From positions 1 through 17,485 of the forward strand of contig DLOP01000088.1 in the NCBI GenBank assembly GCA_002478505.1: DNA of 17,485 nucleotides. Reading direction: 5' to 3'. How positions within the stretch are numbered: the stretch's first letter is position 1; each line of letters opens with the position of its first letter. Shown here piece after piece: positions 1 through 6,993 of this stretch. The notes under the pieces were generated by a model, which did not search any database, was not told the DNA's origin, and worked only from the letters and a program-made list of their open reading frames with translations. The stretch is from Lachnospiraceae bacterium UBA7481 (GTDB lineage Bacteria > Bacillota > Clostridia > Lachnospirales > Lachnospiraceae). Position numbers and translations under genes: made by a program.

Positions 1-54
1 TTTGTGGATGCGATGGATAAGATCAAAGCGAAAATGGATAAGGCGAAGAAGTAG
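1..54 (+). CDS. C-terminal end of an unidentified upstream gene (partial)
   Basis: Frame 1 is open from the left edge to a TAG at 52-54 and encodes the 17-residue lysine-rich tail FVDAMDKIKAKMDKAKK. A charged, helix-forming tail like this is typical of a real C-terminus, and the next gene (yraN) starts 58 bases later on the same strand, so the two are probably in one operon. There is too little sequence to name the product. The longer open frame that runs from position 2 into yraN is out of phase with this tail; its first 37 codons are most likely not translated. Confidence 0.5.
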   Translation, partial: FVDAMDKIKAKMDKAKK

Positions 55-112
55 ATCATTAACATCAAGGAAAGTATTTGATGTTCATAAAGGACAGTGG
101 AGAAGAATTATA

Positions 113-472
113 TTGAATAAAAGACGTCTTGGCGCGGAATACGAAAGCATGGCGGCTGATTATCTGACCGGGCAGGGATATCGGATCGTAGAGCAAAATT
201 ACAGAAACCATTTCGGGGAGATCGACCTGATTGCAAAGGACAGGGATGGAACGCTTGTTTATTGTGAGATCAAGTACAGAAGCGGCGCCGCCTCCGGGGA
301 TCCTCTGGAGGCAGTAGATCGTAAAAAGCAGAGAAGGATCAGCCGGACAGCGGAGTATCATTATGCATATTACGGGCATGAAGCTGGTCTGCCCTGCCGG
401 TTTGACGTGATAGGGATATATGCGGATGGAAACATCCGGCATATTAAAAATGCATTTGAATTTATCTGGTAA
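113..472 (+). CDS. yraN: YraN/UPF0102 family endonuclease-fold protein
   Basis: Predicted product is 119 residues, the usual size for this family (about 115-125). The start chosen is the TTG at 113, preceded by GGAGA at 99-103 with 9-base spacing; the frame stays open upstream to position 2, but that extension is arginine-rich and unlike the family. The family signature is present: a helical N-terminus (LGAEYESMAADYL), then GEIDLIA at residues 35-41 and EIKYR at 52-56, which match the D and ExK positions of the restriction-endonuclease-like fold. The family is widespread and its role is poorly known, with links to DNA processing or recombination. It is soluble and cytoplasmic. In many Firmicutes it lies near rnhB and dprA-type genes. 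The assignment is firm, the biochemical activity is not. Confidence 0.88.
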   Translation: MNKRRLGAEYESMAADYLTGQGYRIVEQNYRNHFGEIDLIAKDRDGTLVYCEIKYRSGAASGDPLEAVDRKKQRRISRTAEYHYAYYGHEAGLPCRFDVIGIYADGNIRHIKNAFEFIW

Positions 473-597
473 GCAGGCAATGGAATAAATCTATGTTTGT
501 AAACTTCCGCAGCGCAACGAATTACGGGAAATCAGGAGTTTGGTAATTGCCTAATTGATAATGTAAGATATCTAGTAAAACAACAGGGAGAGGATCT

Positions 598-1515
598 ATG
601 GTATGGAAGGATGGGCGGCGGACGCCGAAGCTGCTGGAACAGGATGGGATCCCATATCTGCAGTTTGAAAGTCTGGCTAAGACGGGAGTTGTCAGGCATC
701 TGTTTACCACTAGAGGCGGCGGTGTCAGTGAGGGTATCTATGCCAGTATGAACCTGGGATTTACCAGAGGCGACGATCGGAAATGCGTGGAAGAGAATTT
801 CCGGAGAGTTGCAAAGCTGCTTGGATGCAGACGGGAGGACATGATTGCTTCGGATCAGACCCATACGGCGAATGTGCGTCTGGTAACCGGAGCGGACCGC
901 GGACATGGGATCACAAGGGAGAAAACTTTTTTTGATACGGACGGACTGGTCACGGAGGAACGGGGGATCGTACTGGCAACATTTTATGCGGACTGTGTGC
1001 CGTTATTTTTTGTGGATCCGGTCCATCCGGCGGTTGGTCTTTCCCATTCCGGATGGCGGGGGACGGTGCAGGGTATCGGCGAGGCGACGGTGCGGAAGAT
1101 GCAGGAGTGTTTTGGATCAAAGCCGGAGGATATCATCGCTGCAATCGGACCATCGATCTGCGGGGACTGTTATGAAGTGAGCCGGGATGTGGCAGAGCAT
1201 TTTCTTGGGGAATTTTGGGAGAAGTATCATAATGACAGGTTTTGCAGGATGACAACGGAACCTGCTAAACTGAGTGATTCGTTGCTTTGTGAAAAATTGA
1301 AACGAAATAATACATTGAAAGATGATACAGAAGATACAAAATATCAGCTTAATCTCTGGGTGGCAAATCAATGTGTCTTGGAAAAATCCGGCATCCTGCC
1401 GGAGCATATAGAAGTGACGTCGCTTTGCACCTGCTGCAACAGCGGGGAATTATTTTCCCATCGCGCCAGCCATGGACAGAGGGGAAATTTGGGTGCGTTT
1501 CTTGGGTTAGATTGA
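598..1515 (+). CDS. pgeF: Purine nucleoside phosphorylase / laccase-domain protein (PgeF, YlmD/YfiH family)
   Basis: 305-residue cytoplasmic enzyme of the multicopper polyphenol oxidase (laccase-domain) family, now known to act as a zinc-dependent purine nucleoside phosphorylase with adenosine deaminase activity, relatives of FAMIN. The three metal-site residues are visible: His89 in DQTHTANV, Cys133 in ADCVPLFFVD and His150 in LSHSGWRGT. GPSIC at 184-188 and a C-terminal CTCCN...FSHRAS segment complete the family pattern. The start is ATG 598, with GGGAGAGG at 586-593. Residues about 225-245 are a hydrophilic, AT-richer stretch (NNTLKDDTEDTK) that makes the protein somewhat longer than the usual 250-280. 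The stop codon lies inside the start of dispersed repeat copy A, so the last one or two codons are supplied by the repeat. PgeF homologues in E. coli also edit peptidoglycan precursors; that role here is inference. Confidence 0.9.
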   Translation: MVWKDGRRTPKLLEQDGIPYLQFESLAKTGVVRHLFTTRGGGVSEGIYASMNLGFTRGDDRKCVEENFRRVAKLLGCRREDMIASDQTHTANVRLVTGADRGHGITREKTFFDTDGLVTEERGIVLATFYADCVPLFFVDPVHPAVGLSHSGWRGTVQGIGEATVRKMQECFGSKPEDIIAAIGPSICGDCYEVSRDVAEHFLGEFWEKYHNDRFCRMTTEPAKLSDSLLCEKLKRNNTLKDDTEDTKYQLNLWVANQCVLEKSGILPEHIEVTSLCTCCNSGELFSHRASHGQRGNLGAFLGLD

Positions 1516-1619
1516 AAAATTAAAGAGTTTTTCAAAAACGAATAAATTCGTTTTGCGAATATTGTGCCTGCGGCCCAAAGTTCGCGGGCTATGGAAAAGG
1601 CATGGTTATTAGTGTGAAA
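1507..1619 (+). repeat. Dispersed hairpin repeat, copy A
   Basis: A copy of about 113 bases of an intergenic repeat also found at 10124-10189, 10186-10270 and 10958-11076. It begins TTAGATTGAAAAAT, overlapping the pgeF stop, and ends GGCATGGTTATTAGTGTGAA. Three hairpins can be drawn: TTGAAAAA/TTTTTCAA; ACGAAT/ATTCGT with an AA loop; and a longer one, GCGAA..TTG.GCC paired with GGC.CAA..TTCGC. Copy A and copy D agree over nearly their full length apart from the first loop and a few point changes. The remaining bases to the NUDIX gene (1620-1671) hold only its ribosome binding site (AGAGGAAG) and AT-rich sequence. Confidence 0.85.
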
Positions 1620-1671
1620 AATATATCTAAGGCGGCAAAAACATTATTATAAAAAGAGGAAGTGACAGCAG

Positions 1672-2229
1672 ATGAAATTGATTCATATGGAGAAAGTCAG
1701 AGACGGTCGATATTTGAAGAATTATCAATTAACCTATTTGAATAAAGCCGGCAGGGAAAAGAATTACGAGATGGTCAGCCGTAATGATCTTGCTGCGCCG
1801 GAGGACATTGGAAAAAGGACGGACGGGATCTCTATTGTGGCATTTCATGAGGACAAGCTGCTTTTGTTAAGAGAGTTTCGTATGGGCGTGAACCGTTATA
1901 TCTATAATCTTTGTGCCGGTATGAAGGAACCGGGAGAAAGCATGGAGGCGTGTATGGAGCGCGAACTGTATGAAGAGACCGGATTAAAGATCAGCCGGGT
2001 CATAGATATCCTTCCGCCATGCTTTTCGGCAGTTGCCATTTCTGATGTCAAGACCAGCATAGCGTTTGTTGAGGTCAGCGGGGAATTTACCGATCATACA
2101 TCGGAGAATGAAGAGATCGGCGCGGCATTTTACAGCCGCGATGAAGTAAAAAAACTGCTGGAGACAGAAGAATTTTCTTCCAGAGCGCAAATGGCGGCAT
2201 ATTTTTTCACTCTGGGCGGACTGCCATGA
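1672..2229 (+). CDS. NUDIX hydrolase, probably ADP-ribose pyrophosphatase-like
   Basis: 185-residue cytoplasmic hydrolase of nucleoside diphosphates linked to another group X. The full Nudix box is present at residues 83-105: G83, five residues, E89, seven residues, then REL.EETGL, which supplies the Mg2+-binding glutamates. A proline pair (ILPPCF) about 10 residues after the box fits the ADP-ribose/NADH pyrophosphatase subgroup, but this does not fix the substrate. The N-terminal half (residues 1-50) is the strand-rich extension common in that subgroup. The start is ATG 1672 with AGAGGAAG at 1655-1662. The gene follows pgeF after repeat copy A, on the same strand, and may share its transcript. 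Turning over toxic nucleotide sugars or ADP-ribose is the family role; substrate here is inferred. Confidence 0.85.
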   Translation: MKLIHMEKVRDGRYLKNYQLTYLNKAGREKNYEMVSRNDLAAPEDIGKRTDGISIVAFHEDKLLLLREFRMGVNRYIYNLCAGMKEPGESMEACMERELYEETGLKISRVIDILPPCFSAVAISDVKTSIAFVEVSGEFTDHTSENEEIGAAFYSRDEVKKLLETEEFSSRAQMAAYFFTLGGLP

Positions 2230-2295
2230 AATAATCTGTAGAACAATGGTATAATCGGGCTAATGACATCAAGGTCTCCACGCTGGGAGTACGTT

Positions 2296-2330
2296 TTCCG
2301 CTTTCGTAGTTAGATGTAATAGAAGCGGAA
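2296..2330. terminator. Weak hairpin after the NUDIX gene
   Basis: TTCCGCTT (2296-2303) pairs with AAGCGGAA (2323-2330) across a 19-base loop. There is no run of Ts after it, so a role as an intrinsic terminator is only a guess. The rest of 2230-2450 holds the promoter described for the next gene and nothing else recognisable. Confidence 0.25.
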
Positions 2331-2370
2331 TCTTGCAATACTTTAGAATAACAGAAAATACAATTTAAGA

Positions 2371-2399
2371 TGGATAATTGTGGTAGGGATTGCTATAAT
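2371..2399 (+). promoter_or_regulatory. Extended -10 promoter for the AlbA_2 regulator gene
   Basis: TATAAT at 2394-2399 is preceded by TGC, giving an extended -10 (TGnTATAAT). The matching -35 position (TGGATA, 2371-2376, 17-base spacer) is poor, as is common with extended -10 promoters. Transcription would start near 2406 and leave a leader of about 45 bases before the TTG start at 2451. Confidence 0.5.
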
Positions 2400-2450
2400 A
2401 AAATAGATGTTTCAATTTTGTGTTTGCTTTATATTTGGGAGGTATGGATT

Positions 2451-3935
2451 TTGGTTTTTAACCTTACAGATTTTGATAAGTATAAAGAGGATAACCGTCG
2501 AGAGGTGAAAAAGGCAAAAGGTGGACTTCCGATAAGCCTGTGGGAGACTTATTCATCTTATGCGAATTGTTCCGGCGGTGTGATTATCCTTGGAGTAGTA
2601 GAAAATGAGGATGGTTCGTGGAAAACCACGGGACTTGATAATCCGCGGAAGCTTCTGAAAGATTTTTGGGACACTATTAATAATCGGACAAAGGTCAGTA
2701 AGAATCTTTTGACAGATAAGGATGTGGAATTTTACGAAAAATTCGGTGATGTGATTATGGTGATTAAAGTTCGCCCTGCTGACCGTAAAGATAAGCCGAT
2801 ATTTATTAATGATGATATGTTTAAGGGGACATTCCGAAGAAATTGGGAGGGTGATTATCATTGTTCTGCTGAGGAAGTCAAGGCAATGTTGCGAGATCAG
2901 ACGGAAGACACGATGGATATGAAGGTGTTGGACAGGATACCTCTTTCCCATATCAATAAACATAGCGTGGAAGGATATCGTAACCGGCATTCAGCATACA
3001 AACCGGGACATCCATGGGTAAAGCTGGGATATGAGGAATATATTGAACAGATTGGTGCAGCCGCAATATCTGATGAAGATGGGAAATTGCATCCGACAGC
3101 GGCGGGAATGCTGATGTTTGGGGAAGAGTATCACATTGTTAGAGAGTATCCGGAGTATTTTCTTGACTTTCGCGAGATGTTGGATCCGTCTATGCGGTGG
3201 ACAGACAGGGTGCAGTCGAGTTCTGGAGAGTGGACAGGAAATCTATTCGATTTTTATTTTATTGTATATAACAAGCTGTTAAGAAACATTAAAACACCAT
3301 TTGCGATGGATGAGGGAATACGTATTGATGATTCGCCGGTTCATAAAGCATTGAGGGAAGCTTTGGCTAATTGTCTTGTTAATACGGATTTTTACTTGCC
3401 GAGAGCAGTAGTTGTAAAAGTGGATCGGGAGAAGATTGTTCTCGAGAATCCTGGAAGTGTTAGAACAGGCAAGAAACAAATGCTGAAGGGCGGTATATCT
3501 GACCCGAGAAATAAAGCACTCATGAAGATGTTCAATTTGATCAATATTGGAGAACGTGCTGGGAGTGGAGTGCCAGATATTTATGCTGTTTGGGAAAACG
3601 AAGGATGGAGTCAGCCAATAGTTGAGGAACAATATGGCCCGGATCGGACAATCCTGACGTTGCCGCTTGTGAAAAAAGCGCCGATAAAAAGCGCCGATAA
3701 AAAAGCGCCGATAAAAAGCGCCGATAAAAAAGCGCCGACCACAAAAATGTTGATTCAAATAGAACAAATATTAGAAAATATGCAGAAAGGCAAAGAATAT
3801 AAAGCATCAGAACTTGGAGAGGTTCTCGACTTAAAAGAGAGCAGGACAAAAGAAATACTTCGTTATATGGTTTCTGAGAGGATGATAAATACAATTGGAA
3901 ATAATAGAAACCGCAGATATATAAAGAATGGATAA
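2451..3935 (+). CDS. AlbA_2 / HATPase_c_4 / winged-helix transcriptional-regulator-type protein
   Basis: 494-residue cytoplasmic protein of the COG2865 type. Residues about 5-130 form an AlbA_2 (Schlafen-like, putative nucleic-acid-binding) domain with the strand SYANCSGGVIILGV. Residues about 295-400 resemble the HATPase_c_4 module: ALREALANCLVNTDFY, then ENPGSV, SDPRNKALMKMF and ERAGSGVPDIY. The usual H of ALVHRDY is N here. Residues about 408-430 are a lysine-rich linker made of a perfect 27-base repeat. Residues about 432-492 are a winged-helix DNA-binding domain. The start chosen is TTG 2451, with GGGAGG at 2437-2442 and 8-base spacing; an in-frame extension back to 2370 crosses the promoter and looks untranslated. 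Codon use is more AT-rich than in neighbouring housekeeping genes, which fits acquisition. Such proteins are annotated as regulators and some Schlafen/AlbA_2 relatives act in defence, but the target here is unknown. Confidence 0.8.
   Translation: MVFNLTDFDKYKEDNRREVKKAKGGLPISLWETYSSYANCSGGVIILGVVENEDGSWKTTGLDNPRKLLKDFWDTINNRTKVSKNLLTDKDVEFYEKFGDVIMVIKVRPADRKDKPIFINDDMFKGTFRRNWEGDYHCSAEEVKAMLRDQTEDTMDMKVLDRIPLSHINKHSVEGYRNRHSAYKPGHPWVKLGYEEYIEQIGAAAISDEDGKLHPTAAGMLMFGEEYHIVREYPEYFLDFREMLDPSMRWTDRVQSSSGEWTGNLFDFYFIVYNKLLRNIKTPFAMDEGIRIDDSPVHKALREALANCLVNTDFYLPRAVVVKVDREKIVLENPGSVRTGKKQMLKGGISDPRNKALMKMFNLINIGERAGSGVPDIYAVWENEGWSQPIVEEQYGPDRTILTLPLVKKAPIKSADKKAPIKSADKKAPTTKMLIQIEQILENMQKGKEYKASELGEVLDLKESRTKEILRYMVSERMINTIGNNRNRRYIKNG
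3672..3738 (+). repeat. 27-base coding tandem repeat with alternating A-tracts
   Basis: Two and a half units of 27 bases encode KKAPIKSAD, KKAPIKSAD, KKAP. At base level the smaller unit is GCGCCGAT followed by an A-run, and the A-runs are 6, 5, 6, 5 and 6 long. The same 8-mer is therefore read first as A-P-I and then, one base out of phase, as S-A-D. It lies in the linker between the HATPase-like and winged-helix domains. Confidence 0.95.
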
Positions 3936-3985
3936 ACTAATCTTTTATTGGCATACGCAAATTTATTGCTGAACGCATTATAACA

Positions 3986-4038
3986 TGGCAATGTGCCAAA
4001 GCAAATGCGGGAATTTACTTGAAATGCATATGCTATGC
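3986..4038. promoter_or_regulatory. Two short palindromes ahead of the antitoxin-like gene
   Basis: TGGCA-ATG-TGCCA (3986-3998) and GCATA-TGC-TATGC (4026-4038) have the same 5-3-5 layout and lie 22-75 bases upstream of the start at 4061. Antitoxin genes are often autorepressed through such sites, so these are candidate operators. The arms differ in sequence, which weakens the case. Confidence 0.25.
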
Positions 4039-4060
4039 GCAAAGGAAAGGAGTGCTGGGT

Positions 4061-4243
4061 ATGGCACAGATAATGGTTGGCAATGAGAGACGAATCTTAT
4101 TTGAGATTACTGCTGATCCGTTCTATTCGGAAGAAAATATAAATCATTTAAAAAGCGTGATTGAAGAAATAGAAAGTGGCAGAGCAGTTCTAAAGGAGCA
4201 TGAACTTTCCGTCCCTGCGTACTTGAAAAAGCCCCGGCGATAG
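4061..4243 (+). CDS. Small antitoxin-like protein without a partner toxin
   Basis: 60-residue soluble protein. The start is ATG 4061, with GGAAAGGAG at 4044-4052 and 8-base spacing; the frame is open back to 4019, but that part lacks a ribosome binding site. Residues 17-46 (ADPFYSEENINHLKSVIEEI and on to KEHEL) resemble the toxin-binding tail of RelB/DinJ- or Phd-type antitoxins, where a PFYSESN segment is followed by a helix of this kind. The N-terminal DNA-binding half expected of a full antitoxin is very short. The end (SVPAYLKKPRR) departs from the usual acidic tail. No RelE/YoeB-like toxin follows: tyrS is next, and its promoter lies inside the last codons. It is best read as a solitary or decayed antitoxin; the family call is by eye. 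Confidence 0.45.
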   Translation: MAQIMVGNERRILFEITADPFYSEENINHLKSVIEEIESGRAVLKEHELSVPAYLKKPRR

Positions 4244-4251
4244 GGTATAAT
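4223..4251 (+). promoter_or_regulatory. Sigma-A-type promoter of tyrS
   Basis: TTGAAA (4223-4228), a 17-base spacer and TATAAT (4246-4251) make a near-consensus promoter. It overlaps the last seven codons of the antitoxin-like gene. Transcription would start near 4258, leaving about 80 bases before the tyrS start at 4337, which is too short for a T-box leader. Confidence 0.75.
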
Positions 4252-4336
4252 CGGAAAGTACGGACAGATTTGATTGTAAAAGAATGTTCGGGAAATAGGA
4301 TAAATGATAGAAACAACAGAATTGGAGAATAGTAAA

Positions 4337-5560
4337 ATGGAAATCTTTGAAGAACTAAAAGCAAGAGGTCTATTAGCGCAGCTTACAGATGAGAAGGAGA
4401 TCAGGGAGCTGATCAACAATGGTAAGGCGACTTTTTATATCGGCTTTGATCCAACGGCGGACAGCCTGCATGTAGGTCACTTTATGGCGCTGTGCCTGAT
4501 GAAACGTCTGCAGATGGCTGGCAACAGACCGATCGCGCTTTTGGGCGGCGGCACCGGTATGATCGGTGATCCCTCCGGTAAGACAGATATGCGTAAGATG
4601 ATGACGAAGGAGACGATCCAGCATAACTGCGACTGCTTTAAGAAGCAGATGAGCCGGTTTATAGATTTTTCCGAGGGCAAAGCGCTGATGGTCAATAATG
4701 CGGACTGGCTTTTGGATCTGAATTATATTGAGATGATCCGGGATGTGGGAGCGCATTTTTCCGTCAACAATATGCTTCGCGCGGAATGTTACAAGCAGCG
4801 TATGGAGAAGGGACTGACTTTTCTGGAGTTTAACTATATGATCATGCAGAGTTATGATTTTCTGCGCTTATATCAGGATTATGGATGCAATATGCAGTTT
4901 GGCGGCGATGATCAGTGGAGCAACATGCTTGGCGGTACGGAGTTGATCAGAAGAAAGCTGGGCAAGGATGCATATGCCATGACGATTACCCTTCTGCTGA
5001 ATTCCGAGGGAAAGAAGATGGGTAAGACGGAAAAGGGCGCTGTATGGCTTGATCCGGAGAAAACGTCGCCATTTGAATTTTTCCAATACTGGAGAAATGT
5101 TGCGGATGCGGATGTTCTGAAATGTATCAAGATGCTGACCTTCCTGCCTCTGGATGAGATCAAGAAGATGGAAAGCTGGGAAGGAAGCCAGTTAAATGAC
5201 GCAAAGGAAATCCTTGCATGGGAATTGACGAATCTGGTGCATGGAAAAGAAGAAGCTGACAAGGCAAGGGACGCAAGCCATGCGTTATTTGCAGGGGGCG
5301 GGAGCAAAGAGAATATGCCGACGACCGTGCTGACAGAAGAAGATTTTAAGGACGGAAGCATTGATATTCTGTCGATGTTAGTGAAAGCGGGACTCTGTAC
5401 TACAAGGTCCGACGCGAGACGTAATGTTGAACAGGGAGGCGTATCTGTTAATGACGAGAAAGTAACAGATATTAAGACCGTTTACGCGAAGGATGCTTTC
5501 CGGAATGAGTTCATCGTAAAGAAAGGCAAAAAGTCATTTATGAAATTTAACCTTTCATAG
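4337..5560 (+). CDS. tyrS: Tyrosyl-tRNA synthetase
   Basis: 407-residue class I aminoacyl-tRNA synthetase that charges tRNA-Tyr in the cytoplasm. The HIGH-type motif is HVGH at residues 45-48. LGGGTGMIGDPSG follows in the Rossmann fold, and the KMSKS-type loop is KMGKT at 227-231. QFGGDDQW, a tyrosine/tRNA-site motif, lies between them. An S4 RNA-binding domain covers about 340-405. The start chosen is ATG 4337 with GGAG at 4324-4327; an ATG at 4304 is in frame but has a poor ribosome binding site, and the 4337 start gives the usual N-terminus (MEIFEELKARGL). It is transcribed from its own promoter and ends at a strong terminator, so it is a single-gene unit. Confidence 0.97.
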   Translation: MEIFEELKARGLLAQLTDEKEIRELINNGKATFYIGFDPTADSLHVGHFMALCLMKRLQMAGNRPIALLGGGTGMIGDPSGKTDMRKMMTKETIQHNCDCFKKQMSRFIDFSEGKALMVNNADWLLDLNYIEMIRDVGAHFSVNNMLRAECYKQRMEKGLTFLEFNYMIMQSYDFLRLYQDYGCNMQFGGDDQWSNMLGGTELIRRKLGKDAYAMTITLLLNSEGKKMGKTEKGAVWLDPEKTSPFEFFQYWRNVADADVLKCIKMLTFLPLDEIKKMESWEGSQLNDAKEILAWELTNLVHGKEEADKARDASHALFAGGGSKENMPTTVLTEEDFKDGSIDILSMLVKAGLCTTRSDARRNVEQGGVSVNDEKVTDIKTVYAKDAFRNEFIVKKGKKSFMKFNLS

Positions 5561-5572
5561 CACAAAAATAAT

Positions 5573-5603
5573 GGTGGGTGGCAGATAGAATCTACCACCC
5601 ATC
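5573..5603. terminator. Bidirectional terminator between tyrS and prs
   Basis: The arms 5573-5586 and 5590-5603 form a 14-bp stem with one G-U pair and one C-A mismatch around an AGA loop. The plus-strand transcript continues into a T-rich stretch (TTATTCTT), and the minus-strand transcript into ATTATTTTTGTG. It sits between the tyrS stop (5558-5560) and the prs stop (5604-5606), so it can serve both convergent genes. Confidence 0.85.
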
Positions 5604-6794
5604 TTATTCTTCATCATCAAATACCCGTCTATTGTAATCGCTTACGATTTTGTTGATCTTCTCGGTTGGCGTCAGAACTTTCGCAAAGGAGATGTCATGG
5701 TTGGAGAAGTCAATGATGGAAGCCATGAATTTACTCATATCTGCTACCAGCACATAAGACCGGCTGGTCACTTCCGGCGGCAGATAGGTGAGGTTCGTGG
5801 TGATAACATAGTCAAAGTAGCCCTTTTCATATGCTTGGTCAAATGCTTCCATGCCATTGGTAAACAGACCGAAGGTAACGCATAAGAAAACACGTCGGGC
5901 ATTCATTTCCTTTAGCTGCCTGGAAGTATCCAGCATACTTTCTCCGGAGGCGATGATATCATCAATGATGATCACGTCCATGCTGTCGATCTTTTCTCCA
6001 AGAAATTCATGTGCAACGATGGGATTTTTACCATTAACGATTACCGAGTAATCACGGCGTTTATAGAACATGCCGGTATTCACGCCGAGGACGGTGGAAA
6101 AATATACGGCACGGTCAAGAGCCCCTTCATCCGGTGAAATAACAACGGTATTGTCTTTGTCAATGATCAGGTCATGTACCTGATGCAGCAGCATCTTTGT
6201 CAACTGATAATTGGGGGAAAAATTGTCAAATCCGTAAAGCGGCGTTGCATTCTGTACTCTGGGATCATGCGCATCGAAAGTAATGAAGTTGGAAACGCCC
6301 ATTTCCCCTAACTCTTTTAAAGCATATGCACAGTCCAGAGATTCCCTGGCGGTTCTTTTATGCTGCCTTCCTTCATAGAGAAAAGGCATAATGACATTGA
6401 TGCGGTGCGCTTTGCCGTTGCAGGCGGCAATGATACGCTTTAAGTCCTGATAATGGTCATCCGGCGACATATGATTTTCAAACTGTCCCATGGAGTAGGT
6501 AATAGAGTAGTTCGTAACATCCACTAATATGTATAGGTCTGTTCCGCGGACGGATTCATATAAAACGCCTTTGGATTCACCGCTGCCAAAGCGTGGGCAG
6601 TCGGCCTTTAACAGATAATTGTCCGCCACATAGCCTTGAAATGCGGGGTCGTTTTTAAAGGTATTGTTTATGTGCTTACGGTAGGAAATAAGGTGCTGAT
6701 TGATTCGCTCTCCTAACGAGGCGGCTCCCTTTAATGCGATTAGTTTTAAGGGCGCCACCGGCATGGCTTTTTCCAGTTCTTCAATCTTTGACAT
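5604..6794 (-). CDS. prs: Ribose-phosphate pyrophosphokinase (PRPP synthetase), long clostridial form
   Basis: 396-residue cytoplasmic enzyme that makes PRPP from ribose-5-phosphate and ATP, for nucleotide, histidine and tryptophan synthesis. Two phosphoribosyltransferase-like halves are visible. MPFLYEGRQHKRTARES (residues 136-152) and TFDAHDPRVQNA (172-183) match the PRPP synthetase regions IPYFGYARQDRK and DLHAxQIQGFF. PDEGA (221-225) matches the pyrophosphate loop, and DDIIASGES (278-286) is the ribose-5-phosphate/PRPP loop. The protein is about 80 residues longer than the classic 315, with extra sequence mainly N-terminal, as in many Lachnospiraceae copies. The start is ATG at 6794 with GGAAG seven bases upstream; a TTG at 6824 is in frame but has no good ribosome binding site. 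Whether this divergent form shows the usual ADP/phosphate control is unknown. Confidence 0.92.
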   Translation of the reverse strand: MSKIEELEKAMPVAPLKLIALKGAASLGERINQHLISYRKHINNTFKNDPAFQGYVADNYLLKADCPRFGSGESKGVLYESVRGTDLYILVDVTNYSITYSMGQFENHMSPDDHYQDLKRIIAACNGKAHRINVIMPFLYEGRQHKRTARESLDCAYALKELGEMGVSNFITFDAHDPRVQNATPLYGFDNFSPNYQLTKMLLHQVHDLIIDKDNTVVISPDEGALDRAVYFSTVLGVNTGMFYKRRDYSVIVNGKNPIVAHEFLGEKIDSMDVIIIDDIIASGESMLDTSRQLKEMNARRVFLCVTFGLFTNGMEAFDQAYEKGYFDYVITTNLTYLPPEVTSRSYVLVADMSKFMASIIDFSNHDISFAKVLTPTEKINKIVSDYNRRVFDDEE

Positions 6795-6850
6795 GGTTTT
6801 TCTTCCTTTATCATTTTTCTGCAATGCATATATTTAATTTGATATATAAA

Positions 6851-6878
6851 ATTATACTACAAAGAAAGCATTTTGCAA
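6851..6878 (-). promoter_or_regulatory. Promoter of prs
   Basis: Read on the minus strand, TTGCAA (6878-6873) and TATAAT (6856-6851) are separated by 16 bases. The predicted start of transcription is near 6844, about 50 bases before the ATG at 6794. No riboswitch or PurR box was recognised in this short leader. Confidence 0.6.
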
Positions 6879-6993
6879 TTATTTTATAAAAAGCTTTCAT
6901 GATGCAACCGGTGATTATTAACTTGTGTTGTATGTATGCTTATGATAAGATAATGGTGTTGAAGCATTTGACAAAAGAGAGGCGATCCTAAGG

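Noticed and set aside
2..112. N-terminal extension of the yraN frame back to position 2
   Set aside because: It is arginine-rich, unlike the family, overlaps the end of the upstream gene in another frame, and a good ribosome binding site precedes TTG 113.
473..597. Possible promoter TTGGTA (540-545) with TAAGAT (564-569) before pgeF
   Set aside because: The spacer is 18 bases and both boxes are weak; pgeF may equally be read from upstream. Nothing else was seen in this gap.
3541..3894. Minus-strand open frames with repeated RRFFIGAFY-type or FYRRFLSALF-type units
   Set aside because: They are the antisense reading of the 27-base coding repeat in the regulator gene; the sense frame has clear domains.
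4107..4419. Minus-strand open frames over the antitoxin-like gene, as a possible missing toxin
   Set aside because: They are out of step with any ribosome binding site, overlap the tyrS promoter and start, and show no RelE or YoeB-type features.
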